Of a stretch of 64,000 nucleotides of DNA, positions 46,939 to 55,202 are shown piece by piece. The DNA is from Ornithinimicrobium sp. F0845 (lineage in GTDB: Bacteria; Actinomycetota; Actinomycetes; Actinomycetales; Dermatophilaceae). The number at the start of each line of letters is the position of its first letter. The first letter of the stretch is position 1. The stretch lies in assembly GCF_023015765.1 (NCBI RefSeq), contig NZ_JALKAL010000015.1, positions 1 through 64,000 of the forward strand, read 5' to 3'. Both the position numbers and the translations under genes were made by a program. The notes beneath the pieces were generated by a model. The model was given only the letters and a program-made list of their open reading frames with translations. It was not told where the DNA came from and ran no database searches.

Positions 46939-48521
46939 GCCTGGCTCCCTTCGTCCTGGGAGTGAGTATGCCGTGCGCCCGGCTCGGTCTGCCCGGTCGC
47001 CTCCGTCTCGTCCCCGGACGGTGAGCTCTCCGCGGGTGCGGCCGTGGCGCCGGCGGGTGCCGGTGCTGCCGCGGCTGCTGCCTCCGCCGCGGCCGCGGTC
47101 CGGGTGCCGGCGCGCTTGCGGGCCACCCACCCGTCGATGTTGCGCTGGCGGGCCCGGGAGACGGCGATCTGCCCGGGCTCGACGTCGCCCGTCAGGGCCG
47201 ACCCGGCACCGACGTAGGCCCCGTCGGCGACGTTGACCGGGGCGACGAGCACGGTGTCGGAGCCGACGAAGGAGTGGCGCCCGATCGTGGTGTGGTGCTT
47301 GTCGACGCCGTCGTAGTTGGCGAAGATCGTGCCCGCCCCGATGTTGGCGCCCTCCTTGATCGTGGCGTCCCCGGCGTAGGTCAGGTGCGGGACCTTGGCC
47401 CCCTCGCCGATCACGGCGTTCTTCGTCTCCACGAAGGCACCGATCTTGCCCGCGGCACCGAGCTCGGTGCCGGGCCGCAGATAGCTGAACGGGCCGACGG
47501 TGGCTTTCGGTCCGATGACGGCCAGCTCGGCCTGGGTCCGGACCACGCTGGCGCCGTCCCCGACCTCCACGCTGGTCAGCGTCGTGTCCGGCCCGATCAC
47601 GGCGTCCGCCCCGATGGTGGTGGCCCCCAGCAGCTGGGTGCCGGGCCGGATCACCGTGTCGCGACCGATCGTGACGTCCACGTCGATCCAGGTGGTCGCC
47701 GGGTCGACGACGGTGACCCCTTCCCTCATCCAGCGGGTGACCGTGCGCTCGTTGAGGATCCGGCCCAGCTGGGCGAGCTGGACCCGGTCGTTGACGCCCT
47801 CGGACTGCCAGCGGTCCTCGACCACGTGCGCCCGCACGGGTCGGCCCGCCGCCCGGGCCAGGCCGAGCACGTCGGTGAGGTACTTCTCGCCCTGGGCGTT
47901 GTCGGTGCCCACCTGCGCCAGGCAGTCCCGGAGCACCTGGGCGTCGAAGGCGTAGATCCCCGAGTTGATCTCGCGGATGTCCAGGGCATCAGCGTCCTCG
48001 CCGCCCTCGTCGCGGGCCTTCTGGGCGTCCTTCTGCTCGACGATGCGCAGGACCTGGCCGTCCGCGTCACGCACCACCCGGCCGTAGCCGGTGGGGTCCT
48101 CCAGCACGGAGGTGATCACCGTGACGGCGTTGCCGCCCGCCTCGTGGGCGGCGGTCAGGGCCTGCAGTGTCTCGGTCGTCAGGAGCGGCACGTCGCCGTA
48201 GGTCACCAGGACGGTCCCGGACAGGTCGGGCGGCAGGACGTCCAGGCCGCACTCCACCGCGCGACCGGTGCCCTTCACCTCGTCCTGGTCGGCGATGCGC
48301 GCCTGCGGGTCGACCTCGGTCACGTGCGGCGCCACGAGCTCGCGCCGGTGCCGGACGACGACCGCCAGGTGCTCGGGCGCGGTGCCTCGGGCGGCGTGGA
48401 TGGCGTGGCCCACCAGGGTGCGCCCCGCGATCGGGTGCAGCACCTTGGGGGTCTCGGACTTCATCCTGGTGCCCTCGCCAGCGGCGAGGATGATCACGGC
48501 AACCGGGCGGTTCTCGCTCAC
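46935..48521 (-). CDS. glmU: bifunctional N-acetylglucosamine-1-phosphate uridyltransferase / glucosamine-1-phosphate acetyltransferase
   Basis: 528 aa. The N-terminal uridyltransferase domain has VIILAAGEGTRMKSETPKVL and TYGDVPLL; the C-terminal left-handed beta-helix with hexapeptide repeats has GPFSYLRPGTELGAAGKIGA and AGTIFANYDGVDKHHTTIG for acetyltransfer. The last ~65 residues are an Ala/Pro/Glu-rich tail (TAAAAEAAAAAAPAPAG) absent from E. coli GlmU but seen in actinobacteria. It makes UDP-GlcNAc for peptidoglycan. GTG 48521; a TAGCAT -10-like box lies ~65 bases upstream. Confidence 0.97.
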   Translation of the reverse strand: MSENRPVAVIILAAGEGTRMKSETPKVLHPIAGRTLVGHAIHAARGTAPEHLAVVVRHRRELVAPHVTEVDPQARIADQDEVKGTGRAVECGLDVLPPDLSGTVLVTYGDVPLLTTETLQALTAAHEAGGNAVTVITSVLEDPTGYGRVVRDADGQVLRIVEQKDAQKARDEGGEDADALDIREINSGIYAFDAQVLRDCLAQVGTDNAQGEKYLTDVLGLARAAGRPVRAHVVEDRWQSEGVNDRVQLAQLGRILNERTVTRWMREGVTVVDPATTWIDVDVTIGRDTVIRPGTQLLGATTIGADAVIGPDTTLTSVEVGDGASVVRTQAELAVIGPKATVGPFSYLRPGTELGAAGKIGAFVETKNAVIGEGAKVPHLTYAGDATIKEGANIGAGTIFANYDGVDKHHTTIGRHSFVGSDTVLVAPVNVADGAYVGAGSALTGDVEPGQIAVSRARQRNIDGWVARKRAGTRTAAAAEAAAAAAPAPAGATAAPAESSPSGDETEATGQTEPGARHTHSQDEGSQA

Positions 48522-48599
48522 GCGGAGTCGCTCCCAAGGTCTCGGGGATATGGCACGGTGGCGGCCCTCGGGGTCACCCCACTGGATGCTACCTGTCCG

Positions 48600-49550
48600 T
48601 CAGGACCGGTGCCTCTCGCGGGCCTGACGCCAGGCGGCGAAGGCTTCCCGGCTGGTCAGCCGGGGGACGTAGCCGAACTCGGTCTTGAGCCGGGTGTTGT
48701 CCAGCACGGGGCGGTAACGCAGGAAGTCGGTCTGCTCCGGGCCGTAGGGCGTGGCCCGCAGCCGCTTGGCCACCGCGAGCGCGGCGCGCAGCACCGGCTC
48801 GGGCACCGTGACCGTGCGCTTGCCGAGCGCCGCGGCGATCTCGTCGACGGTCACCACGCCGTCGCCGGCGACGTTGACCGGCCCGGTGACGGGGGAGTCG
48901 ACGGCCCGACGGATGATCGCCACGACGTCGGTGTCCCAGATGAAGACGAAGGGCGACTCCGAGCCGCGGATCTTCAGCAGGCGCGGCCAGTCCCACAGCG
49001 CGGTGATCTGGTTGTCCACCCGCTCCCCCAGGATCGTCCCGATCCGCAGAACGACCTGCTCGAGCTGCGGCGCGCTGTCCCGCAGCGCCGCGAGCAGCTC
49101 CTCGACCTGCCGCTTGTGGTCGCTGTAGGCGAAGGCGGTGTTCCCGCGGACCTGGTGCTCCTCGGTCAGCCACTCCGGGTTGTCCGCGTGATAGCCGTAG
49201 GCCGCGCCGCTGCTGGACACCACGACCCTGCGGACCCCGTGGTCCAGGCACGCCCGGAGCACGTGGCGCGTGCCCAGCACGTCCACGGCATACTCCTGCG
49301 TCCGGGTGGTGCCTGGCCCGGGCGTGACGATCGAGGCCAGGTGCACGACCACCTCGGGCCGGTGCTCCCCGACCACCTGGTCCACCGCGGCCTCGTCGGT
49401 GACATCCATCAGGACGTGCGTGGCCCCCGCGACGGGAGCGGACGGCATACGGAGGTCGGTGCTGACCACCCGGTGACCGTCGGCCACCAGACCGGGCACG
49501 ACCGAGGACCCCAGGAAGCCCGAGCCGCCGGTGACCAGCACGGTGCTCAC
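48600..49550 (-). CDS. NAD-dependent epimerase/dehydratase family protein
   Basis: 316 aa. Extended SDR: VLVTGGSGFLGSSVVPGLVA (dinucleotide motif), VVVHLASIVTPGPG, catalytic region SSSGAAYGYHADNP with a YSDHKRQVE YxxxK-type motif, and ALWDWPRLLKIRG. Substrate may be a nucleotide sugar or other small molecule; not determinable. GTG 49550 overlaps the symporter stop by 4 bases, so it belongs to the cluster starting at the monooxygenase gene at 51786. Confidence 0.88.
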   Translation of the reverse strand: MSTVLVTGGSGFLGSSVVPGLVADGHRVVSTDLRMPSAPVAGATHVLMDVTDEAAVDQVVGEHRPEVVVHLASIVTPGPGTTRTQEYAVDVLGTRHVLRACLDHGVRRVVVSSSGAAYGYHADNPEWLTEEHQVRGNTAFAYSDHKRQVEELLAALRDSAPQLEQVVLRIGTILGERVDNQITALWDWPRLLKIRGSESPFVFIWDTDVVAIIRRAVDSPVTGPVNVAGDGVVTVDEIAAALGKRTVTVPEPVLRAALAVAKRLRATPYGPEQTDFLRYRPVLDNTRLKTEFGYVPRLTSREAFAAWRQARERHRS

Positions 49551-50470
49551 GCTGCCACCTCGACCCGCGGGCGGTCCGCCGAGCGGCGCCGCCAGACGGT
49601 GGCCACGGCCAGGCCCGCGATGATGTCCCAGATGCCCCACCATGCGGCGACCAGCGCCATCCCGCCGAGACCGTCGAAGTAGGTGAAGACCAGCAGCAGA
49701 CCCAGCCCGGCGTTGCGGATGCCCACCTCGAAGGTCATCGCCTTGGTGCTGTCCTCCGGCAGCCGGGTGGCCCGGCCGATGCCGTAGCCCAGGGCCAGCG
49801 CGAGCGCGTCGTGCAGGAAGACGGCCACGACCACCAGGCCGATGTACGTGACGAAGATGTCCCAGTTGTTGGTGACCCCGACGACGATGATCCCGGTGAG
49901 GCCGAGAAACGCCAGCGGGCTGACGATGCGCTTGCCCACCTCGGCGACGCGGGGCAGCCACCGCACGATCGCCAGCCCCACGACGAACGGGACGCCGATG
50001 ACCAGGCCGACCTCGGCGAGCATGTCCATCGGCTCGAGGGCGATGCCGCGCAGCACCTCCCGGCCGGTGGGGTGCAGGCTTCCCCAGAGCGCCAGGTTGA
50101 CCGGCATCAGGAAGATCGAGAGCACGTTGCCCACCGCGGTCATCGACACCGACAGGGCGACGTCGCCGCCGGCCCGGTGGGTCAGGATGTTGGAGACGTT
50201 TCCTGGCGGGCAGCAGGCCACCAGGATCAGTCCCAGCGCGAGGGAGGCGCGCAGGTCCAGGACGAGGGTGAGCACGAAGGTGATGGCAGGCAGCAGCAGG
50301 AACTGGGCGGCGATGCCGATCGCGATGGTCCCGGGCCGGCGCAGCGCCCGGGCGAAGTCCTCCAGCCGGGTGTCCAGCGCGACGCCGAACAGGATCGCGG
50401 CGATCACGATGCGCAGTGTGGTCAGCGACGCCTCGTCGAAGGCGATCCGGATGCTGTCGACGTCGTTCAC
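49547..50470 (-). CDS. bile acid:sodium symporter (BASS) family transporter
   Basis: 307 aa with about nine to ten membrane helices. Family motif region LVACCPPGNVSNILTHRAGG and GNVLSIFLMPVNLAL near sodium-site helices, plus FEVGIRNAGLGLLLVF (the second, ENxG-like motif). BASS proteins import bile acids, pantoate or other organic acids with sodium. GTG 50470 overlaps the monooxygenase stop by 4 bases. Substrate here is unknown. Confidence 0.88.
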   Translation of the reverse strand: MNDVDSIRIAFDEASLTTLRIVIAAILFGVALDTRLEDFARALRRPGTIAIGIAAQFLLLPAITFVLTLVLDLRASLALGLILVACCPPGNVSNILTHRAGGDVALSVSMTAVGNVLSIFLMPVNLALWGSLHPTGREVLRGIALEPMDMLAEVGLVIGVPFVVGLAIVRWLPRVAEVGKRIVSPLAFLGLTGIIVVGVTNNWDIFVTYIGLVVVAVFLHDALALALGYGIGRATRLPEDSTKAMTFEVGIRNAGLGLLLVFTYFDGLGGMALVAAWWGIWDIIAGLAVATVWRRRSADRPRVEVAA

Positions 50471-51786
50471 GGCCGCTCCCGCAGGGTCTCGATCTCCCGC
50501 CGCACGGCACGTCGGTAGGCGTCCTTGTTGACGTAGTAGGCCATCCGCTCCAGCCCCAGGTAGTGGTAGCCGCCAGAGGTGTCCGGCGGCGGTCCGGCGA
50601 CGCGCTCGTCGAACGCGGCGGCCACGGCCGGCGCCTCCCGCCGCGCCGTCAGGTAGGCCGCGACCATCTCGCCCTGCTCGTAGCGCCCCTGCCAGCCGAT
50701 GCCCGAGGCCTCGATCATGCCGACGACGAACAGTCCGGGCGCCGTGGGGCTCACCACGTTGAGGTAGAGGTCGGGCGCCATCCCGGTCCAGTTCAGGTGC
50801 TCCCGCGCGACGAACGGGTAGTGCAGCCGGTAGCCCGTCGCCAGCACCACCATGTCGTAGGCGTGCCGGGAGCCGTCCCGGAAGACCACGCCGTCGCCGT
50901 CCAGCCGCTCCACGTCCGGCCGGACCCGCACGTCGCCGTGCCCCACGTGGTGCAGGATCAGGCTGTTCACGATCGGGTGCGACTCGTAGAGCTTGTGGTC
51001 CGGCTCGGGGAAGCCGAAGGCCGTGGGGTCGCCGGTGAACAGCTTGAGCAGCCGCGAGTCGATTGCCTGCTTGAGCCGGGCCGGCAGCGGACGCCCCTGG
51101 TTGAGGGTGTCGGCGGGCCTGCCGAGGAGGTACTTGGGCACGAAGTGGTAGCCCCGTCGCACGCTGATGTCCACCGAGGCCGCGTGGTGCACCGCGTCGA
51201 CCACGATGTCGCAGCCGGAGTTGCCCGCCCCCACGACCAGCACCCTCTTGCCGGCGAAGACCTGCGGCCGCTTGTAGGCGCTGGTGTGGATGATCTCGCC
51301 GTCGAACTGGCCGGGCAGGGTGGGGACGTTGGGTTCGCTGAGGGTGCCGTTGGCGACGATGACGGCAGTATGCCGGGCGCTCACCTCCTGCTCCCCGTCC
51401 CGGTAGGTGACGGTCCAGCCGGCGCCGTCGTGCGTGCTGCCCGACCCGTCGTGCCCGTCCGGCTCCACGCGGATCACCTCGGTGCCGAAGCGGTAGTGCT
51501 CACGCAGCCCGAACCGGTCGGCGAAGGAGCGGAAGTAGTCGAGCAGCTCCGCGTGCGAGGGGTAGTCTGCGGTGCCTGGCGGCATCGGGTGCTCGGTGAA
51601 CTCGGTCGTCGTCCGGGAGGAGATCAGGTGGGCCGACTCATAGACCGTGCTCCGTGGGGCCTGGATGTCCCACAGCCCTCCGACATCGCTGTGCAGCTCG
51701 TAGCCCTGCCAGGGCAGCCCCGCCCGCTGCAGGCTGCGGGCGGCGGCCAGGCCGGACGGCCCGGCTCCGATGATCGCGGTCGTCAT
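50467..51786 (-). CDS. flavin-containing monooxygenase
   Basis: 439 aa. FAD Rossmann motif AIIGAGPSGLAAARSLQRAG, NADP motif VLVVGAGNSGCDIVVDAVHH and the FMO fingerprint FDGEIIHTSAYKRP (FxGxxxHxxxY) between them, plus MVVLATGYRLHYPF (ATGY). These enzymes oxygenate soft nucleophiles or ketones with NADPH and O2. It is the first gene of a three-gene coupled cluster with the BASS transporter and an epimerase; together these may take up and process one small molecule, which is inference. No good ribosome site before ATG 51786. Confidence 0.93.
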   Translation of the reverse strand: MTTAIIGAGPSGLAAARSLQRAGLPWQGYELHSDVGGLWDIQAPRSTVYESAHLISSRTTTEFTEHPMPPGTADYPSHAELLDYFRSFADRFGLREHYRFGTEVIRVEPDGHDGSGSTHDGAGWTVTYRDGEQEVSARHTAVIVANGTLSEPNVPTLPGQFDGEIIHTSAYKRPQVFAGKRVLVVGAGNSGCDIVVDAVHHAASVDISVRRGYHFVPKYLLGRPADTLNQGRPLPARLKQAIDSRLLKLFTGDPTAFGFPEPDHKLYESHPIVNSLILHHVGHGDVRVRPDVERLDGDGVVFRDGSRHAYDMVVLATGYRLHYPFVAREHLNWTGMAPDLYLNVVSPTAPGLFVVGMIEASGIGWQGRYEQGEMVAAYLTARREAPAVAAAFDERVAGPPPDTSGGYHYLGLERMAYYVNKDAYRRAVRREIETLRERP

Positions 51787-51943
51787 GAGCGCCGATTCTG
51801 ACAGGTGACGGGGTCAGGACCGCACGTCGCCCGGAATCTTCTGGCCCCGACCAGCGTTGACCATGGTGTCGGCCTGCGGCTCCGCCTGCCCCCGCCGTGA
51901 GCCCTCCGGGTCCGACTCGCACGCGACAGAAGGACACCACCAC

Positions 51944-52483
51944 ATGCCGTTCTCCCAGGGCCAGCTCGTCGTCCACCCCCACCACGGTCCCGCCACCGTG
52001 CAGGAAGTCATGACCCGCGTCGTCGGCGGGGTGGAGCGCACCTATCTCTCGATGCTGGTCCACCGGAGCAACCTCACCGTGTCCGTGCCCGAGGACTCGG
52101 CCGAGGAGATCGGCCTGCGCAAGGTGCTCTCCCCCGAGGAGCTCCAGGAGGTGCTGGACGTCCTGCAGGCTCCGAGCGAGCCGTTCGACAAGCAGTGGTC
52201 GCGCCGGATGAAGGACCAGCGCGAGCGGCTGCTGCTCGGCGAGCTCCCGGTGACCGCCGGCGTCGTGCGCGACCTGCTGCGGCGCGACCTGGAGGACGGC
52301 CTGTCCCCCGCGGAGAAGGACCTGCTCAAGACCGCGTCCCGGCCGCTGCTCGGCGAGTTCGTCGAGGCGCTCGGGGTGAGCGATGAGCGGGCCGAGGAGC
52401 TGCTCGTGGCCGCCGTGACCGGGCAGGACGTCCCGACGCCCACGGAGCTGGCCGAGGCCGGCGCCCTCACCAGCACGACCTGA
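51944..52483 (+). CDS. CarD family transcriptional regulator (divergent paralogue)
   Basis: 179 aa; ATG 51944 with GAAGGA upstream. N-terminal RNA polymerase interaction domain: FSQGQLVVHPHHGPATVQEV and NLTVSVPEDSAEEIGLR. The helical DNA-binding domain includes the KQWSRRMKDQ segment with the conserved tryptophan and VRDLLRRDLEDGLSPAEKDL. CarD stabilises the RNA polymerase open complex. The sequence departs from the canonical CarD N-terminus and the usual ispD/ispF neighbours are absent, so it may be a second copy. The 3' end is 12 bases from the convergent acyl-CoA synthetase gene. Confidence 0.88.
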   Translation: MPFSQGQLVVHPHHGPATVQEVMTRVVGGVERTYLSMLVHRSNLTVSVPEDSAEEIGLRKVLSPEELQEVLDVLQAPSEPFDKQWSRRMKDQRERLLLGELPVTAGVVRDLLRRDLEDGLSPAEKDLLKTASRPLLGEFVEALGVSDERAEELLVAAVTGQDVPTPTELAEAGALTSTT

Positions 52484-52495
52484 CGGCCCGCACGG

Positions 52496-54232
52496 CTAGC
52501 TCGAGCGCAGCTCCGGGAAGTCGCTGTCCCGCCACTCCCGCGTCTCCTGGCCGATGGTGCCCGGCATCGCGGCCTCGCTCGCCAGCTCCTGCTCGCGGCT
52601 GCGCAGCTCGACGCGGCGGATCTTGCCGGAGATCGTCTTCGGCAGCTCGTAGAACTCGATGCGTCGCACCCGCTGCCAGGGCGCGAGGTTCTCCCGCGCG
52701 TGCCGCAGGATCGACAGTGCGGTCTCCCGGGTGGGCTCGTGTCCCGGCGCCAGCGCGATGTAGGCCTTGGGGATGGCCAGCCGCACCTCGTCCGGCGCCG
52801 GCACGACCGCGGCCTCCGCGACCGCGGGGTGCTCGATCAGCACCGACTCCAGCTCGAAGGGGCTGATCTTGTAGTCGCTGGCCTTGAACACGTCGTCGGT
52901 CCGGCCGACGTAGGTGATCATGCCGTTCGCGTCCCGCTCGGCCACGTCACCCGTGTGGTAGAAACCGCCCGCCATCGCCTCGGCGTTGCGGGCATCGTCG
53001 CCCTGGTAGCCGGTCATCAGCGCGACCGGCGCCGCGGACAGGTCCAGGCACAGCTCCCCCTCGCCCGGCCCCTCGACCACCTGACCGGACTCGACATCGA
53101 CCAGGACTGACGGCATACCGGGCAGTGGTCGGCCCATGGAGCCCGGCTTGACCCGCTCGCCCGGCATGTTGCCCACCTGCGCGGTGGTCTCGGTCTGGCC
53201 GTAGCCGTCCCGCAACGTCAGGCCCCACTGCCGGCTCACCTGGGAGATGACCTCGGGGTTGAGCGGCTCACCGGCGCCGATGATCTCGCGGAGCGCCCCG
53301 GGGCCGCCGGACAGGTCGGCGTTGATCAACATCCGCCAGACGGTCGGCGGCGCGCAGAAGGTGCTCACCCGGTAGGCCCGGAGCACCTTGAGCAGGGCCG
53401 CCGCGTCGAACCGGACGTAGTTGTAGACCATGATCGTGGCCTCGGCGATCCACGGCGCGAAGAAGCAGGACCAGGCGTGCTTGGCCCAGCCGGGGCTGGA
53501 GATGTTCAGGTGCACGTCGCCGGGGCGGACGCCCAGCCAGGCCATGGTCGACAGGTGCCCGACCGGGTAGGACGCCTGGGTGTGCTCGACCAGCTTGGGA
53601 CGGCTGGTGGTCCCCGAGGTGAAGTAGAGCAGCAGCCGGTCCGTCGGCGCCGTGCCCGGATGGTCGCTCGGGGGCACCGACCGGGAGTATGCCGTCAGCA
53701 GGTCGGCCCAGCCGCTCACCTCCCCGATGCTCACCCGGGCGTAGTCACCGGGAACCTCCTCGAACTTGCCGGCGTCGGCGGGGTTCACCACGACACAGCG
53801 GGCGTCGCCCCGGGTGATCCGATCCCTCAGGTCCGCGGGGCCGACTGCGGTGGTGGTCGGCATGATGACCGCGCCGAGCTTCATGATGGCCAGCATCGTG
53901 TCCCACAGCTCGACCTGGTTGCCGAGCATCACGATGACGCTGTCGCCCTTCCTGACCCCCTGCTCCGCCAAGAAGGCCGCGACCTGGTCGGACCGGGTGG
54001 CGATCTGGTCGAAGGTGAGCCGCTGGTCGGTGCCGTCCTCCTCGACGACGATCAGACCGGGTGTGTCGTTGCCCCGGGCGAACGCGTCGAACCAGTCGAT
54101 CGCCCAGTTCCAGAGCGGACCCACGTCCGGGTAGCGGAACTCCGCCCTGGCCCGCTCGGCGTCTCCGGCCAGGTCCAGCAACTGGTCTCGGGCAGCGCGG
54201 TAGGCCGTCGTCGGGTTGGTGTGCTCGCTCAT
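52496..54232 (-). CDS. AMP-binding (acyl-CoA synthetase) family enzyme
   Basis: 578 aa. ANL superfamily motifs: LLLYFTSGTTSRPKLVEHTQ (P-loop, A3), GYGQTETTAQ (A5), GGFYHTGDVAERDANG (A7), YVGRTDDVFKASDYKISPFE (A8) and the C-terminal lysine in LPKTISGKIRR (A10). The closest known pattern is medium-chain or acetyl-like acyl-CoA synthetases. It activates a carboxylic acid via acyl-AMP to the CoA thioester; the chain length is not predictable. ATG 54232 is used although a GTG lies one codon upstream. Isolated transcription unit. Confidence 0.92.
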   Translation of the reverse strand: MSEHTNPTTAYRAARDQLLDLAGDAERARAEFRYPDVGPLWNWAIDWFDAFARGNDTPGLIVVEEDGTDQRLTFDQIATRSDQVAAFLAEQGVRKGDSVIVMLGNQVELWDTMLAIMKLGAVIMPTTTAVGPADLRDRITRGDARCVVVNPADAGKFEEVPGDYARVSIGEVSGWADLLTAYSRSVPPSDHPGTAPTDRLLLYFTSGTTSRPKLVEHTQASYPVGHLSTMAWLGVRPGDVHLNISSPGWAKHAWSCFFAPWIAEATIMVYNYVRFDAAALLKVLRAYRVSTFCAPPTVWRMLINADLSGGPGALREIIGAGEPLNPEVISQVSRQWGLTLRDGYGQTETTAQVGNMPGERVKPGSMGRPLPGMPSVLVDVESGQVVEGPGEGELCLDLSAAPVALMTGYQGDDARNAEAMAGGFYHTGDVAERDANGMITYVGRTDDVFKASDYKISPFELESVLIEHPAVAEAAVVPAPDEVRLAIPKAYIALAPGHEPTRETALSILRHARENLAPWQRVRRIEFYELPKTISGKIRRVELRSREQELASEAAMPGTIGQETREWRDSDFPELRSS

Positions 54233-54280
54233 CACCGCAGTCTCGCACCGCTCTCGGCCTCTGGCCAGGGTCGGCCGGGA

Positions 54281-54703
54281 TCACCGGTCAGTGCGGTCGT
54301 CCAGCTCACGCACCAGGGTGGCCGGTGCGGTGAGCCGGTAGGACATCTCCACCAGCTCCCCCACCTCCTGCCAGTCCACGTCGTCGACCCCGCCGACCAG
54401 GTGGAAGCTCAGCCCCAGCCATCCCGACGGCCCGAGGTAGGCGGGCACGAAGAACCGCTCGTCCCCGATGAGGGCCTCCCGCTCGGAGTCGTCCGGCAGG
54501 AAGAGCAGCGCGTTGCGCGCCACCGGCGCGTAGTGATCCCCCTTGAGCGAGCCGCCGAAGACGGCGAAGACCTTGCGGGTGAAGAAGGTCGGGCTCCCGT
54601 GCGACCGCTTCTCCTCCGCGCGGGGCAGGGCCAGGGCGATCTTGCGCACCGCCTCAAGGTGGGGATGGTCGTCGGGGATCCTGGCCGGGTGCGGTTCCGC
54701 CAT
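54281..54703 (-). CDS. MmcQ/YjbR family DNA-binding-like protein
   Basis: 140 aa. Family features: HLEAVRKIALALPRAEEKRS, SPTFFTRKVFAVFGG, a FLPDDSEREALIG helix region and FFVPAYLGPSGWLGLSFHL. The fold resembles the CyaY/double-wing group; biochemical role unknown. ATG 54703 is chosen. CATACT on the minus strand (54715-54710), six bases before the ATG, can act as a -10 of a leaderless transcript and is part of the recurrent GAGTATGCCGTG word. Confidence 0.85.
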   Translation of the reverse strand: MAEPHPARIPDDHPHLEAVRKIALALPRAEEKRSHGSPTFFTRKVFAVFGGSLKGDHYAPVARNALLFLPDDSEREALIGDERFFVPAYLGPSGWLGLSFHLVGGVDDVDWQEVGELVEMSYRLTAPATLVRELDDRTDR

Positions 54704-54730
54704 GGGTCGAGTATGCCGTGCGGCCACCCG

Positions 54731-54802
54731 GTCGTGTGTCGGTCGGTCGGCACGGTCGTCTGTCGGTCGGTCGGCATGGCCGTGTGCCGGTCGGTCGGCA
54801 CT
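54731..54802. repeat. three tandem 24-bp repeats
   Basis: Three 24-bp units (54731, 54755, 54779), each containing GTCGGTCGGTCGGCA or a near variant. Part of the 329-bp gene-free stretch 54704-55032. Confidence 0.8.
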
Positions 54803-55022
54803 GCCTCCTCCTCAGCCGGCGTGCGGGCGGGGCGCATCTCCCTACCGTCGAGCCCCTGGGGTGCTGTGGGGTTTTGGCCATCAGAGCGCACGAATCCCAC
54901 AGTGCCTGCCCGGCAGTGCGGTCGGCGCGGGCCCGCACGCTGCCCTGAACTCCGTCGCCGCCTCCTCCTCAGCCCGCGAGCGGGCGGGGCGCATCTCCCT
55001 ACCGTCAAGCCCTTGGGTGCTG
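54803..55022. repeat. 64-bp direct repeat pair beside tRNA-Gln
   Basis: Copies at 54803-54866 and 54960-55022 match with about four mismatches and one indel; both contain GGCGCATCTCCCTACCGTC. They are 93 bp apart, and the second ends 10 bases from the tRNA-Gln gene. No open frame with coding character spans them. Origin unknown; a short duplication or a non-autonomous element remnant next to a tRNA is possible. Confidence 0.75.
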
Positions 55023-55032
55023 GCTCGGTCGG

Positions 55033-55111
55033 CTCCCCGGGAAGGAATCGAACCTTCGTCGCTAATCCTGATTCAAAGTCAGGCGGCCCCTACCAGCAGA
55101 GCAACCGGGGA
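55033..55111 (-). tRNA. tRNA-Gln (anticodon UUG)
   Basis: Minus strand: acceptor TCCCCGG/CCGGGGA with G73, D arm GCTC...GGGC, anticodon stem CCTGA/TCAGG with loop CTTTGAA (UUG at 34-36, reads CAA), T arm GAAGG-TTCGATT-CCTTC. The variable loop looks long for class I (about nine bases, ATTAGCGAC). Encoded 3' end is GCC, no full CCA. A tRNA-Gln near glmU/prs/pth is usual in actinobacteria. Confidence 0.85.
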
Positions 55112-55114
55112 ACG

Positions 55115-55130
55115 CCGGTGCGCGCACCGG
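55115..55130. promoter_or_regulatory. 16-bp perfect palindrome between tRNA-Gln and tetR
   Basis: CCGGTGCGCGCACCGG, perfectly symmetric, 4 bases upstream of the tRNA-Gln 5' end and 73 bases upstream of the TetR start. It could be a TetR-type operator or a hairpin; function not shown. Confidence 0.5.
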
Positions 55131-55202
55131 ACGGGTCAAGGTTAGGACAGTTCCGGGCCGGGACGTGCAGCGCTCCCACGGGCGCAGGGCACAATGGGGG
55201 CC

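Noticed and set aside
47274-49682. A long open frame antisense to glmU and the epimerase gene
   Set aside because: Both minus-strand genes have complete enzyme motifs; the antisense product has none.
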